Source: Sipunculus nudus (taxonomy: Eukaryota > Annelida > Sipuncula > Golfingiida > Sipunculidae). Taken from it: a stretch of 64,000 nucleotides of DNA. Positions 1 through 21,082 of this stretch are shown here, one piece after another (position 1 is the stretch's first letter; every line of letters begins with the position of its first letter). Location: positions 32,088,214-32,152,213 of the forward strand of contig CM049320.1 in the NCBI GenBank assembly GCA_026874595.1, in the 5' to 3' direction. Below the pieces are notes generated by a model. The model saw only the letters and a program-made list of their open reading frames with translations, was not told where the DNA came from and did no database searches. A program made the position numbers and the translations under genes.

Positions 1-1261
1 AAAGTTTCATTTTAGCTGGGCCATTTTCTCTTAGCTTTTCAAATGGTAATATACATGAAAAACCATAAGAAATAAAAATATTTTGCAGTTACTAATATTT
101 TCTAAAATTCAGCTGAGCGATGTGACCCATGGGTCCCTTGTTATGAAAAGGGAGAAAGTAACATTTATTTTAAAAAATCTGCAACATGGTAGCAACATGG
201 ACTTTGTAGAGAAATATTAAAGTTTTTTTTCTGGCAATGAAGAAAACTTGTCAAAAAGACTTAAATGAATGTTCTACCTGATTAAATTTGCTTTGAAATA
301 CATGTATATCTATTTGTAGATTCAGTGTGCCTTATGCAATACAGATTGAAAATAATCTTAAAACTTATGCCATTGATACATTTTATGAGTTCTGTTTTTT
401 TTGTATATTATTTAAAAAGAATCATACTGGTAAATAATTTTATCAGTTCTTTTAATATCAATCAGTTATTGTATCAGATTTTTTCAAATGTCCCAGTATT
501 AAAGTCATATTGGTGCTGTGTGTTCTGTCTATAATATATCAATATGACACAAGCCCGAAAGGTTAGTGTGCGACAAACCTAACAGTTTTGCTTTCATGCC
601 CAGGATATCATCTTAGGCATTCTGACCTCTGACAGCCATGTCCAAACTTGTCAATAAAGTATGGTTGCCCTTTTAACTGTAATACACCTGATTAATAAAA
701 AAAAATTGTATACTTTTTAATTTACTCTGTTTATTCATAATCTGACCTATATCATTGAATAAATATTGCATCACTGGAATCATGTTTTATATACTACAAG
801 ATTTAAACAAATAGGGCCTCACAAAGGTGTTATAGGAACTTTTCAAAACAGGAACTACCTACAAGTTCATTAAAATGTATGCATAGTAAAAAGAAATCAC
901 ATAAATCCTACAGAAAAGGCAAGTGAATAGTTGGCTTTAAGCTAAAAGCTCATATTCAGTAACACCTTACAACAGTTGTGTAACTTGGCAGTGATTTGCA
1001 TAATTTATCACCACTTTTTTTTAAAACAAAATTTATACTTTTTAGCTCAGCTGACTGTAAGTCAACTTTGCTGTAGTGATTTGTCAGCATCCATTGTCTG
1101 TTAAACTGGCATGTTTTGACATCGTTGGACTTAGAAACCTGTTAATTAATACACTGGGTGGTCAATTGAAAATCTCCTTGGAAACCTTAAATTAGGTCTC
1201 TGTGACCTATATTTTAAACACAAATTGGCAGCACTGTACTTTAGGGTATGATTAATTACAG
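1..1261 (+). other. Fucosidase intron (5' part outside the window)
   Basis: This AT-rich intronic sequence ends at the TTACAG acceptor at 1256-1261. No exon was recognised in it. Around 109-142 it holds a short motif (TTCAGCTGAGCG followed by an ATGGGTC block) that recurs near 14,949, which suggests a dispersed repeat. Confidence 0.6.
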
Positions 1262-10485
<9,224 letters not shown>

Positions 10486-10786
10486 CCAAGTCCTGTTAAA
10501 GAACCTAAGCAAAAAGTGTGTATATATTAATGATTCACACACACATATAGACAGATACATATACGGAATTGCAAATCTTTTTCCAGGTAATGAGTAGCAC
10601 CACCTTGTGTCAGCATGGAAGAAATTAACTTTGCTTATCAAACCCCAAGGATTTTAAATAATTTTTTAGGCAACAGAAAGAAAATATTGTTTTTTGGACT
10701 CTGAAAACAAAAATTATGGTGCAAGCAGACGATTCCCCTCTTTTTTCAAAACCTAGTCACAATGTGTTTTGCAAGCTTGCTTAGAA

Positions 10787-10792
10787 AATAAA
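10787..10792 (+). terminator. Candidate poly(A) signal of fucosidase
   Basis: AATAAA lies about 300 bp after the fucosidase stop codon. It is the canonical hexamer; no downstream element was tested. Confidence 0.4.
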
Positions 10793-10799
10793 AAACATT

Positions 10800-13585
10800 G
10801 TGTAGAAATGGGGTATATGATCAACTCAAAATTTAGTCCCATTTTCCATACCTCGAAAAAATTCTTCTCAGAAATTGTGCCATAGCACAAATTAGCAACA
10901 TTACCAAGGACTGGGTCTTTATTTGCAAAAACAAAAGTATAAATATTTGATTCATGAAAAAATATAAAGGTTATAATCATTACATGGTGACTATATCACT
11001 GAACTACAAGACATCAGTTGTGCCACTCATTGCCTGGGGAAGGTTTTTGGTGTATTATAGGTGCAAAGGTTTACTGTTGTATGCATATATTATAATAATA
11101 ATATGCTCCAATTCATTCTGGGCACTTAGGGCTTCATGCTGTCATGGGGGCTAGATTTTACCTGTCTCACATAAACAGCACTGCTCATTATGTGTACACA
11201 ACCCGGTGATTCAATAGACTGTAAAATGATGTAGATTTTATTCATGATTTAAGGTGTATAGAAGTTGTAAGTATGTATCACAGTATTTAAAAATTGGCCC
11301 AGGAACCATATTTTGTTCCTTTGCAATGCATGTATATCTAGTAATTATGATAAAACTAATTGTAAAGTCATATACGGATTGTATTTTATATAATCAGTAT
11401 AATACATTGATTGTATATTTTGATAGAAAGTTACCAAAGTCCCTTCAACGCAAATCTCCGTAACTATTATGAATTATCTAAGTAATTGATATTTGTAACT
11501 AGGAGTGGGAGGCCAGGTTCTATTCACTAGTATTCAGTATGAGTAAGTGCAGTACTTCGCATGATATCCATGATTTACAGAAATCAGCAGTAACCAAGCT
11601 TGGTTTGGCTTATTTTCCCAAAAGAAACTGTTTCGCTTTACCGGTGTTCCATATTCACTGACAATTTTCCTACGTGTATAATTCTGGTATGGCATACTGC
11701 TCTGGTACAAGGGTTCCCACAAAATAGTTAAACAAACTTACATATAGGTGACAAGAGGCTAGGCATGCAAACAATGCCATATCTCAGTGTTTAATTATGG
11801 ATGATCAGTTGTATTTGTTTTTTCTAATGATAGTCATTAGATCCTAGTGCTTCAACACAGAGAAAATTTGAGTGCCTTAATATGTCATGTGTAACCTGGC
11901 AAGGATTCACCGGAGCATTGTTTAAACGTTAGCATTGTGTATTATTCTGTGCTGATTTCTATACACAGCATACAGCAGGAGACATATTACCAAGTGCATT
12001 ATATATTACATATCACAGTTCTCTATTGAAAAGTCCTTGTTCAGCCGATGGGCAAAATTTCCACCCACGTTTTGTTGGCGTAGGAATTGGATGGACATGT
12101 TCCCCCACCTTTTCCACAGGGGCAAACCATAATACTTTGTTACCAAAACGATGCAATTTTTTCAGTTAACCTAAATCTCTGATTCCAGTCAGTAAATATT
12201 GCATTAACTCTCATTAAGTTCTGCGTATAATGGAGAGTATACACTGTCATTGAAAAGGGTGATCATATCCGTCATCATTAATTAAGACATGACTGAAGGA
12301 AATGCTAAGTCAGCAGATAATGGAGAATTTTGAGCAAGGAAAACGAATGTGTTCAGATGTCTTAGATTGTTCCTGTAAAATTGTGAACAATGGCATTTAA
12401 AGGATTTTGCAACATTGGGAGCACATATTTGCCAACTCATGTTTCTTACAGATTCAGAATCTGTTTAAATAAAAGGACGAAACCAGTCCATTGCCCAAAC
12501 CCCGTAAAACAAGCAACTGATTGTTACCGTTTATATTGCCGTCTATTTAATCAGGTTGAACTTCACGGATGGACGAAATCAGATGTAATATTCCAAAAGC
12601 CGAATTTTCTGATTATTGTGTGTTATTCATTAGACAGTAATTTCCTTCGCGCTTGAAAAACTTTGTGGTGTAATTTTCATAGTGTTGTTTTGCTTTTGTT
12701 CATCATATGCATGTGTAAAAGGTTATAGGGAACTAAGCACACAGAAACGGAAAACTTTTTGTACATTTTATGTTTACACTTGAATATTTCAGCAAAAACA
12801 CATTCCGTCTTATGTTATTGTGTTGTTACGCTCCTCGGAGCTTGTGTGCACCTGTGCCATACTCTAGAATTAATAAAGCTTTGTTATGTAAATACACAAT
12901 CCGAGTTGACTTACCTATAAATGTGGTGAAGTTCATTGTCATTAAGGTCTCCGCGAATCAAGAGATGCCAAATAGACGATTCTAGTATATTGTGCAGTAA
13001 TTTAAAAACAAGCGAACCACTTTGTTCACAGGCAAAAAACGTGTTTAAATGAATACAAAGCATCACAAATCAGCACAAAATAGGCCTGTTTGGTCCACAA
13101 AACGTGATTTGCATTATACTTTATTATTATGTACAATGGTATATGCATCCTTTATGCCAAGTTCGATAAAATGGGTAAATGTGTATGTGCTGGTGAGGAC
13201 GTCCTTAAAATACGGCTCTGAAGAATATTTATATGTCGATTATCGATTGAACAGGCGTTTTGAATGAATATTCCGTGTTAAATCTGGATTTGAAGTACGG
13301 CATGTATTAGTCAACACACAAATCTAGATCAGTAAAATGATATCTCCTAACTATTCAGTCATTCATATTTTATATTGCCTTTTCCGTTTTAGGTCTACAG
13401 TTAAACACGCACTTGTGGTTCGAACCTTTTTCGTTTCTAAAGAAGCACTTAAGCCGGGATCCTTAACAAGAGATGGTATTAAAATTTAGACTGGTTTATG
13501 GTCTGGATGTAATATGCCATTAAGTTATTAATAAAATCTCCATGTGTACAGGCATATACATTGTCTTCTTTGTAAATCTCGTCAT

Positions 13586-13657
<72 letters not shown>

Positions 13658-13938
13658 GATCTGTAGGAATGCAGTCTTTCCCCGCGGTCACACAACACTA
13701 TGTTAAGCAACAAAGCATGATATGCTGAGGTATGTGATGGATCAGAACCACCTACCGCCGGTTAAGTGAACTTACTGAAAAAAATTTCCGAAATTGTATC
13801 CATTACCTGTCGCCATGAACTAAGGACACCCAGCCGTGCGAAAAAAAAAAGAAATGATAAAAATCAATTTAGCAATTGTTGAACTTCATTTACCTGATGA
13901 GGAGTAACCGGCGGCAGTGAATCAAAATCAGACCTTCT

Positions 13939-13970
<32 letters not shown>

Positions 13971-14367
13971 TGTATGTGTAAGTGTGTATGTATGTATGTA
14001 TACACATAGCACCTGTGTAGTTAGCTCTTCTGTACTCGTGATCAGTCAGACAAATGACAGCAACGTGATCTGGATTGGCATTGTATTCAACTGGTATTCT
14101 ATAGCGGCTATGCAAACCTTGTAATTTAAAATTTAATGCTTGCTTTTAAGCTAAGCACTCATGAATGGGCGGAGAATAGGCGCGGGTATCAATTGCAGAC
14201 CTGTGTGTATAGGAAATGGAAAGTGTCAGTTATATTCGAAAAGGTTTTACACCTCACCGCGATTCATGGCTTGTGCTTCCAATTCCGTTCAATCAGTGAA
14301 GAAATGGTACTATTACCTTTTTTTCCAATTCAAATTATCGTTCTTGACGCTCTAATGTATGTCACCG

Positions 14368-14420
<53 letters not shown>

Positions 14421-16490
14421 CATTTGTCATGTTACAGAACAAAACTGTACTCAACTGAAAACAAAACACAAATACGTAATCCCTATTATAAACAGAATAA
14501 ATGCTAGAAAAATTGTTGAAAAGTCTCGTTGAAGGTTCTCTCGAAACCCAAACTATTTTACTTTGACCTGAATTCTCGGTTTACGGAGCAAACCCTCTGG
14601 TATGTGCACCTAAAATTAATAAAAAATTAAAAATGTTGGTAAACTGTATCGTCAGAGGCCAGATATCTTAGGAGGGAAGGGCTTAATTCTTATGAAACAC
14701 AAAGAATTTAGACAAAAACACATTCGGACACATCATCAGAACTTAACAGAAAAATTTATACATACCATCCAGTCGTTATTAAAGATGGGCATTCCGTCTG
14801 CTGTCCTCCTTAATCTTTCAGGAATTAAATGCCACAAATCTACTTCATTAATATTTACGACCCCCCCCCCCCCTGGATTCATATAATAACTGGTAACACA
14901 TTTATATAATTTTAATGGGATGGCCTGATATAATATGTCAATATATATTCAGCTGAGCGTCATGTCCATTGGGTCACTAGTATTATACTGAATCGTACAT
15001 ATTTTATTATTTGTTCCTTCATGCCCATTATTCATTTAGAAATGCAAAACAAACACCGTATACCTTTGGTAATTTTTTAATAAATAAATACAATTCATGT
15101 TACATGGTTCTTTAAACCTTTATGGGTATTCATATTACGGAATTCAGGGTTTCCGTACCACGGACCCCTTTGCTTGCTTGAATAATATAAGTAAAAAAAA
15201 AAATTAATACCACGGACCTAATCCCTCAAGTAACTGGACATATGATTATATTCACTCTTTTCCTTAAATTTTTTTATTTAAAATTCTTTCCAATGCATGC
15301 GATAAATTAAATGACATGTTCGAAAATTAATCCTGAATGATGCTTCCTTGAGTAATAAAATATAAATTTGTTTACGTTGAGAATCACGGTATGGGTCAGC
15401 GATTTGATATAAATGTATTTGCGGGCGATATCCATTTGCATTTGCATGTCCTTATTTTATTGCATGTGTTTGCAACTAATTTATTTTAAACATTCACGTT
15501 TCTAAATCATCTGCATCTAGATGCCCCGATTGGCGTTTGAACCCAGATCTGTCGTATTCTTCTTTCTTCAAGACTTGTCCCCGTCTCCTTCTTTCTTCAG
15601 AGAACGACACGTCAAAGGGAGCAGCCAACCAGCCTACCTTTAATCAATCTTCGAGAGTGACGTGTGCAGTTGGGTGAAAGGTCACGGCTCATGATTCATG
15701 GCGTTTCTGTTTCATTCATTTTGAATAGATTGATGAGCGCACAGGAAGCTTCCTGTCACATGTTGTAACAGAAATACTTCAGTTCATATAATTTAAACCC
15801 TCAATACTAGTATTTTTTTGCATTTGTGTGTACGAGTGTATGTGAAAAGACAAACAACTTTATCGAAAATTTCTTTAGGGGAATGCTATAAAAAATTATA
15901 ACTTGTTCGATTAACGAATGAATGAAATGCATTTTCCCCAGAAAAGGTATTTTCAACAGGTCTACCTCGTCTAAAGTATAAAAGGATAGCAAAATTAATA
16001 TAAAAATCTATATATTCATTAAAATTCCGCCAAACACTTCCGTTGTTTGATCTTCATGATACGCACGTGACCGAAGCAATGTGTGTCTTACATGCGGGAT
16101 GTTCCATAAAATTGCATGAATGAGGAAACATGTCTTCAGTTAGGAACATTTCACCGGTCAGCCTAATCCGCCATCTATCTGATGTGTCCCAGTGTGTTTT
16201 GCAGTCAGCTGGCGCATCATAACATATCTCTTTCGTGAACGAATATTTAGATTAAGTCCAGATCATTCATTATAAATCACTCCCTTCATAAGGCGAACTT
16301 CATTCTCAGCCGATAGACATTCCTACGACTTGGGCCACTATATTTCAGCTTGTAAAAGAAGGATATTTTCTTGGTTTATACATCAAGAAATATGTTCTTT
16401 TTTTACCAAGGCCTGAGTTGTAGATTACGACAGGAAAGTGAGAACATGATTTTTTCCAGATAGATCCGAAAATATGTCCGATGCAAGTTT
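10800..16490. other. Intergenic region, no gene recognised
   Basis: This region is AT-rich and without recognisable coding exons. It holds simple repeats: (AT)n at about 13589-13652, (TATG)n at about 13939-14003, (TC)n at about 14377-14416, and a C-run near 14862. A copy of the dispersed TTCAGCTGAGCG motif is near 14949. Confidence 0.6.
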
Positions 16491-18461
16491 CTAGCAGAAT
16501 TTCAAACTATACGTTTTCGGTGCATCTTTCCTTCGGACGAGAATTGGTCTGTCACTGTAGAGATATTTAGACTTATCATAGTCATAATTATTAGCAAGTA
16601 AAATTCCGAGAACTGATTGGTCGTATTCATGGCACCCTGTGTAATGTTTGTATTTATATTCAGTCGGGGACTGTTTTAGAAGTTGAATTGTGCAAACAGG
16701 TCCGATAGGTTTCGGCGAGATGCATTTGGCAACGAGGCTACAGGCCAAGTACCATTTGAAAATGTTATTATAGATTGTTTCGGTTTTGAATATAAGAAAT
16801 CCTCCTGACGACGTCATTTGTAAGTCTTTAAGTTTCTCCTGATTGGCCGGCAAGTAGTTATAAACGCCAGGTCGCGTGACACCATAGACTGAATGACTGG
16901 CAGACAAAAAATAGGCCACGCCCCCTGAAGCTGACAGCGTCTTCGCCACTGGTAGCAAGCCCTCTTCGCCAATTAGAGGTCGTACACTGCTGTCAATCCA
17001 GAAAACGCCCGAATGATCTCTCAGAGCATCCTGGGAAAAGTTAAATATTCAAATATAAATATATTAAAGGATGAAAAAGCTGGAGACATAGTTGCTGCTT
17101 ACCGGTCCAGCAGGATAACTGTGCACACGGGGATAATGTAAATTTATTTCAAGCCGATTTTATTTATTTTGTCTAATTAATTTCATAAGTACAATCTGTA
17201 ACTAGACGATACAATATAAGAAAATTGTGGCCACTTTAATTCTTCCGAACATCAGGGCATCGAAAATTGGTTAACTGCCATTTGAACAAACTAGTGGCCA
17301 ATTAACCATGACTCTTAGCTGACTTTGACACTTTACTGAGGTTCCAAACACAAAGGTCACGGTCTTTTACAGTTTTCCGAAAGAAGTAAACAGAACCTTT
17401 CTGCATCTGAAATTGAATTTTGCCCTAACGAATAACCAACCATAATACTAAAGGGTATTGTTTTCTGACTTGCCTGGGAAAAGGGAGAAAATCTGTTATA
17501 TCTGACAGAATATTGTTAAGCTAAAAGCTTACTTTTTCTTTTTAGTCACATCCTCATTATGTCTACAAAATTTCTTTATGGTTGCTTTAGCATGAAGTGA
17601 ATTTATAATGGACATTGAAATACATGTGCTGGACCATAAGGCTTACTATCGCAATTGAGGCCTTAGATGACGTAGTGTAAACCCCAATGGTAACGTAATG
17701 AAAACTTATATTTAACAAAAAAATTACACAGGAAGTCATTCAGATACTTAATGGTGAAGTCTTATTCGCAGGAGTAACGGAATAGCAATCAGTATCAAAC
17801 ATGGTCAATATTTATACCCTGTGATGACGTCATAATATAGTTCAAGATCACTCCTCACAGTTCTAGAAAACGCCTTCACAGGAAACCCTATATTGTTTTG
17901 ACAGCTGGCGGCCATGTACAGGTGCAGCGTCCAGAATGTAATCGTGTTTACAAAAGTACCAAACACCTACCAACATTTAACCAGTTCTTGCAATCACATT
18001 GAAGAAACACAAACCTGTATGACAACTGCTTTGTAGGCACTGACAGTGGTTTTCTTCACATGTGCAGGAAACTTTCCAAAATGTAAATCCCTAAACTCAA
18101 CTTGGCATACGGCTTTAATCTGTAACATAATTAAACCAGATGGAGATGTGTTGCAATAGAGGATACACACGAGTATTATATTATAAATCTGTTTGACAAA
18201 TGTTTCCAAAAATACGGAATGTATAAAAAAAAACAAATTATCATTTCAATATTATTTTTTTTAAATATATTAAACATAAACATTATGTTTGTTATTAAAG
18301 AGAAAGAGCGACCAGTATAATACAAACTACGTGAGTCCATACATAGGAGAAGAAGCCCATGAAAACAAAGAAGTATATTTGAGTCAAATCTGCCAAACCG
18401 CGTAAAAATTTACATCTTAGGATATATGGTCCTTTTTCTCTTCCTATGATATATATATATT

Positions 18462-18508
<47 letters not shown>

Positions 18509-20483
18509 TCGTCTGCCAATTTGCTTTCAAAATCGATTAAGTCGATTAAGTCGATTGCATTTTTGCAAAATCGAATAACATGATTATGTATGCACATCCA
18601 AGGATGTTATATTACCTAGAGATATTTATGTTATCAAAGCTTGTTTTGGAAAAACAAAATAAATAATTTTCTCATAAAAAAAACACCAGACCCCAGTTCA
18701 GCAATTTTTACCTTCATTTCCTGTTTTAACTTCAGTTTCATTTTGTAAACCAGTAACTTCCTCTTGGGGAAATGGTGCTGGATAGCTCCGATCAATCCGA
18801 GGCACTCCGCGAAGTTGAACCGACCAATCACAGTAGCGAACACAAAGTCTGACCACGTTTCCGGTGCAGGTGAGACATAGGATTTGATTGGATATCCCAT
18901 AAGGCGGAGATACTTTGTAGACACTTCCATTGGCTGGCCTTGTTTATCGTCATCGCCTAACGAGGTCTTGTATGTAAATTTTATAAGTCTGTCCTGAGGC
19001 GGCGGAACCTGCAGTGAAATAAAGATGTAGGGTCTGGTGCAATAACATTTTACTGGACCTTTAAAAAGCCTAGTAGCAGGCCTTAATACTATTGTTAAAA
19101 ATGTGACGTCATAATGGTAACTACAGTGACGCACAGTTGTCACTGGGCTCAACTTACCCTCAGTTAGATAAGACACAAGAGAAAGAGAAAATAGTGATCC
19201 ATGACCAGTTAATGACCATGATAACCTAGGACTATATTATTATATGATATTTGAAAAATATCTTTACCCGTGTATGATAAGCATATAATGTACAACATAT
19301 TCTTGTCAGTTTAAACTGTATCACAATATTCTATTTTCATGAAACAGTAATTTTAACATAAGACGAAGTGTTTAAGCAAATGGCGAAAATCATGTCTTGA
19401 AATGCTGAATTAAACACCTAAGTTTTTAGGAATGCACGTCCGTATTTTCATATCACAACTGATTCTGTGAGTGGTGTTGATCAAATCCTTATTGTAATGC
19501 AGTTGCTTCTCTTATGTTCAGGTTGCTATTAATTAGACATTATTAAACTTGTCATGTTGAGTCAGATGTTAAGTCAGGTACACGCCCCCACAGGAAACAA
19601 GCGGTTTATAGTAGATTTTTTTAATTCCTCATTTCAATTACATAAATAATTCCTTTCTACGTCGACAGTGATGTAGTCGATCCCATATTATCCGAGACCG
19701 AGTGTTAGTCCGAGTACTAGCACCTCGAGTTTAAGCTCAAGTAGGAGTCCGTGAAGTCCAAGTCCACCTCCTTTGATTCCGAGTTATTTGGAACCCGGGT
19801 CCAAGTTCGATTCCGAGTCCAATGCTAATCTCTTGGCTAAAAGAAATTTAAATTTTAAGGTCATATTTTAATGTCAGTTTTTAACATGCTTTTCACTTGC
19901 ATGTTTGATCGCACTAGCTCTCGATGCAGGGCTAAAGCTTGGAATATATGTTTATATAATAACTATTCTGTTGGTAGTTCAGACATGCATATACGTCTAT
20001 GTAGTATGTCACAGAGTTTCTCTCTCCTGTTGTTATCGATATGGTCTGAAGCTGATTGCTTGAGTCGTTCTTTGCTTTGAGTCTAAGACTTAGCCTGAAT
20101 CCCTGAAAACAGGGGCGTAGCCACGGGGGTGCAGCAAGGGACCATGTCAACCCCCCTCCCCGGCCATCCAATATTTAATGTTATTTTGACGAAAAACTTT
20201 TGAGGCACTAAATATCTGCTAAGTACATGAAGTATGAAGGTAATTTTTAAGACATGAAAATATCAGTCATTTTTTCACCCCAGTTTCATTACTGGGCACT
20301 GATATCTGCCGGTAACAATTTATACATATAAAGAGATCCATCTCGGGGACGGTGTTTCTCAAATTGACATGGAAACTGAAAAAAATGAATCATGCCTTTC
20401 AAACAAATGATTAATAGATAATTTTTTTCTCTGGTTTTGAGTCTTAAAATGTTACAAGGATATTGACGTTCTAGATTTCTTCT

Positions 20484-20514
<31 letters not shown>

Positions 20515-20539
20515 TTATTTATTTATTTATATATTTATA

Positions 20540-20605
<66 letters not shown>

Positions 20606-20966
20606 TACGCCCCTGGGAAAAGTGAACTCAAGTCGGAACTCCAGTTCTACATGACTGTTTATCGATATGCCGGACCCGTACACTCAATACCGGTCGTCGC
20701 TAACAGATGTCGCTGATGTGGTGGGAAAGAACTATTCAGAAAGATTACACACACTTGTTTGATGTAATTACCTATGGTAGTTATTCATATTTACTTACCG
20801 CCGGCTTTACACTTTTTCCTGCCAGCTTGGCTGAAGCGGCATCGGTCACATACCTTCCCCGGTATTGTACGGACCTGTGTGTCTTGGTTATAATGATCAC
20901 AAATATCGTTAATACCAGGAAAGAACCAGCAATCAGCGCTTTCCGTATCTGAACTACAGGAATCAT
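16491..20966 (-). CDS. Type II membrane DUF1647-like glycosyltransferase, 4 exons
   Basis: This is a complete minus-strand gene with exons 20966-20799, 19008-18712, 18119-18015 and 17030-16491 (stop TAG). All introns are phase 0 with GT/AG ends, giving 369 residues. Residues about 9-26 form one hydrophobic segment after a short basic N-terminus (signal anchor), then a stem, as in Golgi type II transferases. Exon 2 contains [20 protein letters not shown] and [11 protein letters not shown], the beginning of a Rossmann-like fold; exon 3 has [17 protein letters not shown]; exon 4 has FWIDSSVRP (DxD-like position), [20 protein letters not shown], a run of Cys residues, and [15 protein letters not shown]. 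This motif order matches DUF1647, an uncharacterised nucleotide-sugar-transferase-like family from invertebrates. The donor and acceptor sugars cannot be read from the sequence. Intron 1 (19009-20798) contains a mobile element and AT repeats. Family recall is from memory, so the family name is less certain than the gene structure. Confidence 0.85.
18449..18506. repeat. AT microsatellite and TCGATT repeats in intron 2
   Basis: An (AT)n run lies in the intron between exons 2 and 3 of the minus-strand glycosyltransferase-like gene. It is followed at about 18530-18560 by three copies of a nine-base AAGTCGATT-type repeat. Confidence 0.8.
19671..19830. repeat. Degenerate short-period repeat (GAGTCC/CAAGTC words)
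   Basis: Words such as GAGTCCGAGT, CCAAGTCC and TTCCGAGT recur every 6-12 bases. The same wording continues at about 20055-20100 and again after the inserted element at about 20627-20650, so the array seems to have been split by the element at 20110-20615. Confidence 0.6.
20110..20615. mobile_element. Non-autonomous TIR element (MITE-like), 506 bp
   Basis: CAGGGGCGTAGCCA at 20110-20123 is matched by its exact reverse complement at 20602-20615. There is no coding sequence inside; much of the right half is an (AT)n/(TTTA)n microsatellite (20486-20601). Such CAGGGGCGTAGCCA ends are common in cut-and-paste DNA transposon relics. An 8-bp target duplication is not evident (left flank CCTGAAAA, right flank GGAAAAGT), so the superfamily is not assigned. 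It lies in intron 1 of the glycosyltransferase-like gene. Confidence 0.7.
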
Positions 20967-20999
20967 CTCTTCAGAATATCTGGTGAAAAAAACGCATCA

Positions 21000-21041
21000 T
21001 TGAGTTTTATTGCATTACATTGCACACACCCACCCACACAC

Positions 21042-21082
<41 letters not shown>

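Noticed and set aside
13400-13430. GGTTCGAACC, a T-arm-like motif
   Set aside because: No cloverleaf (acceptor, D or anticodon arm) could be built around it, so no tRNA is called.
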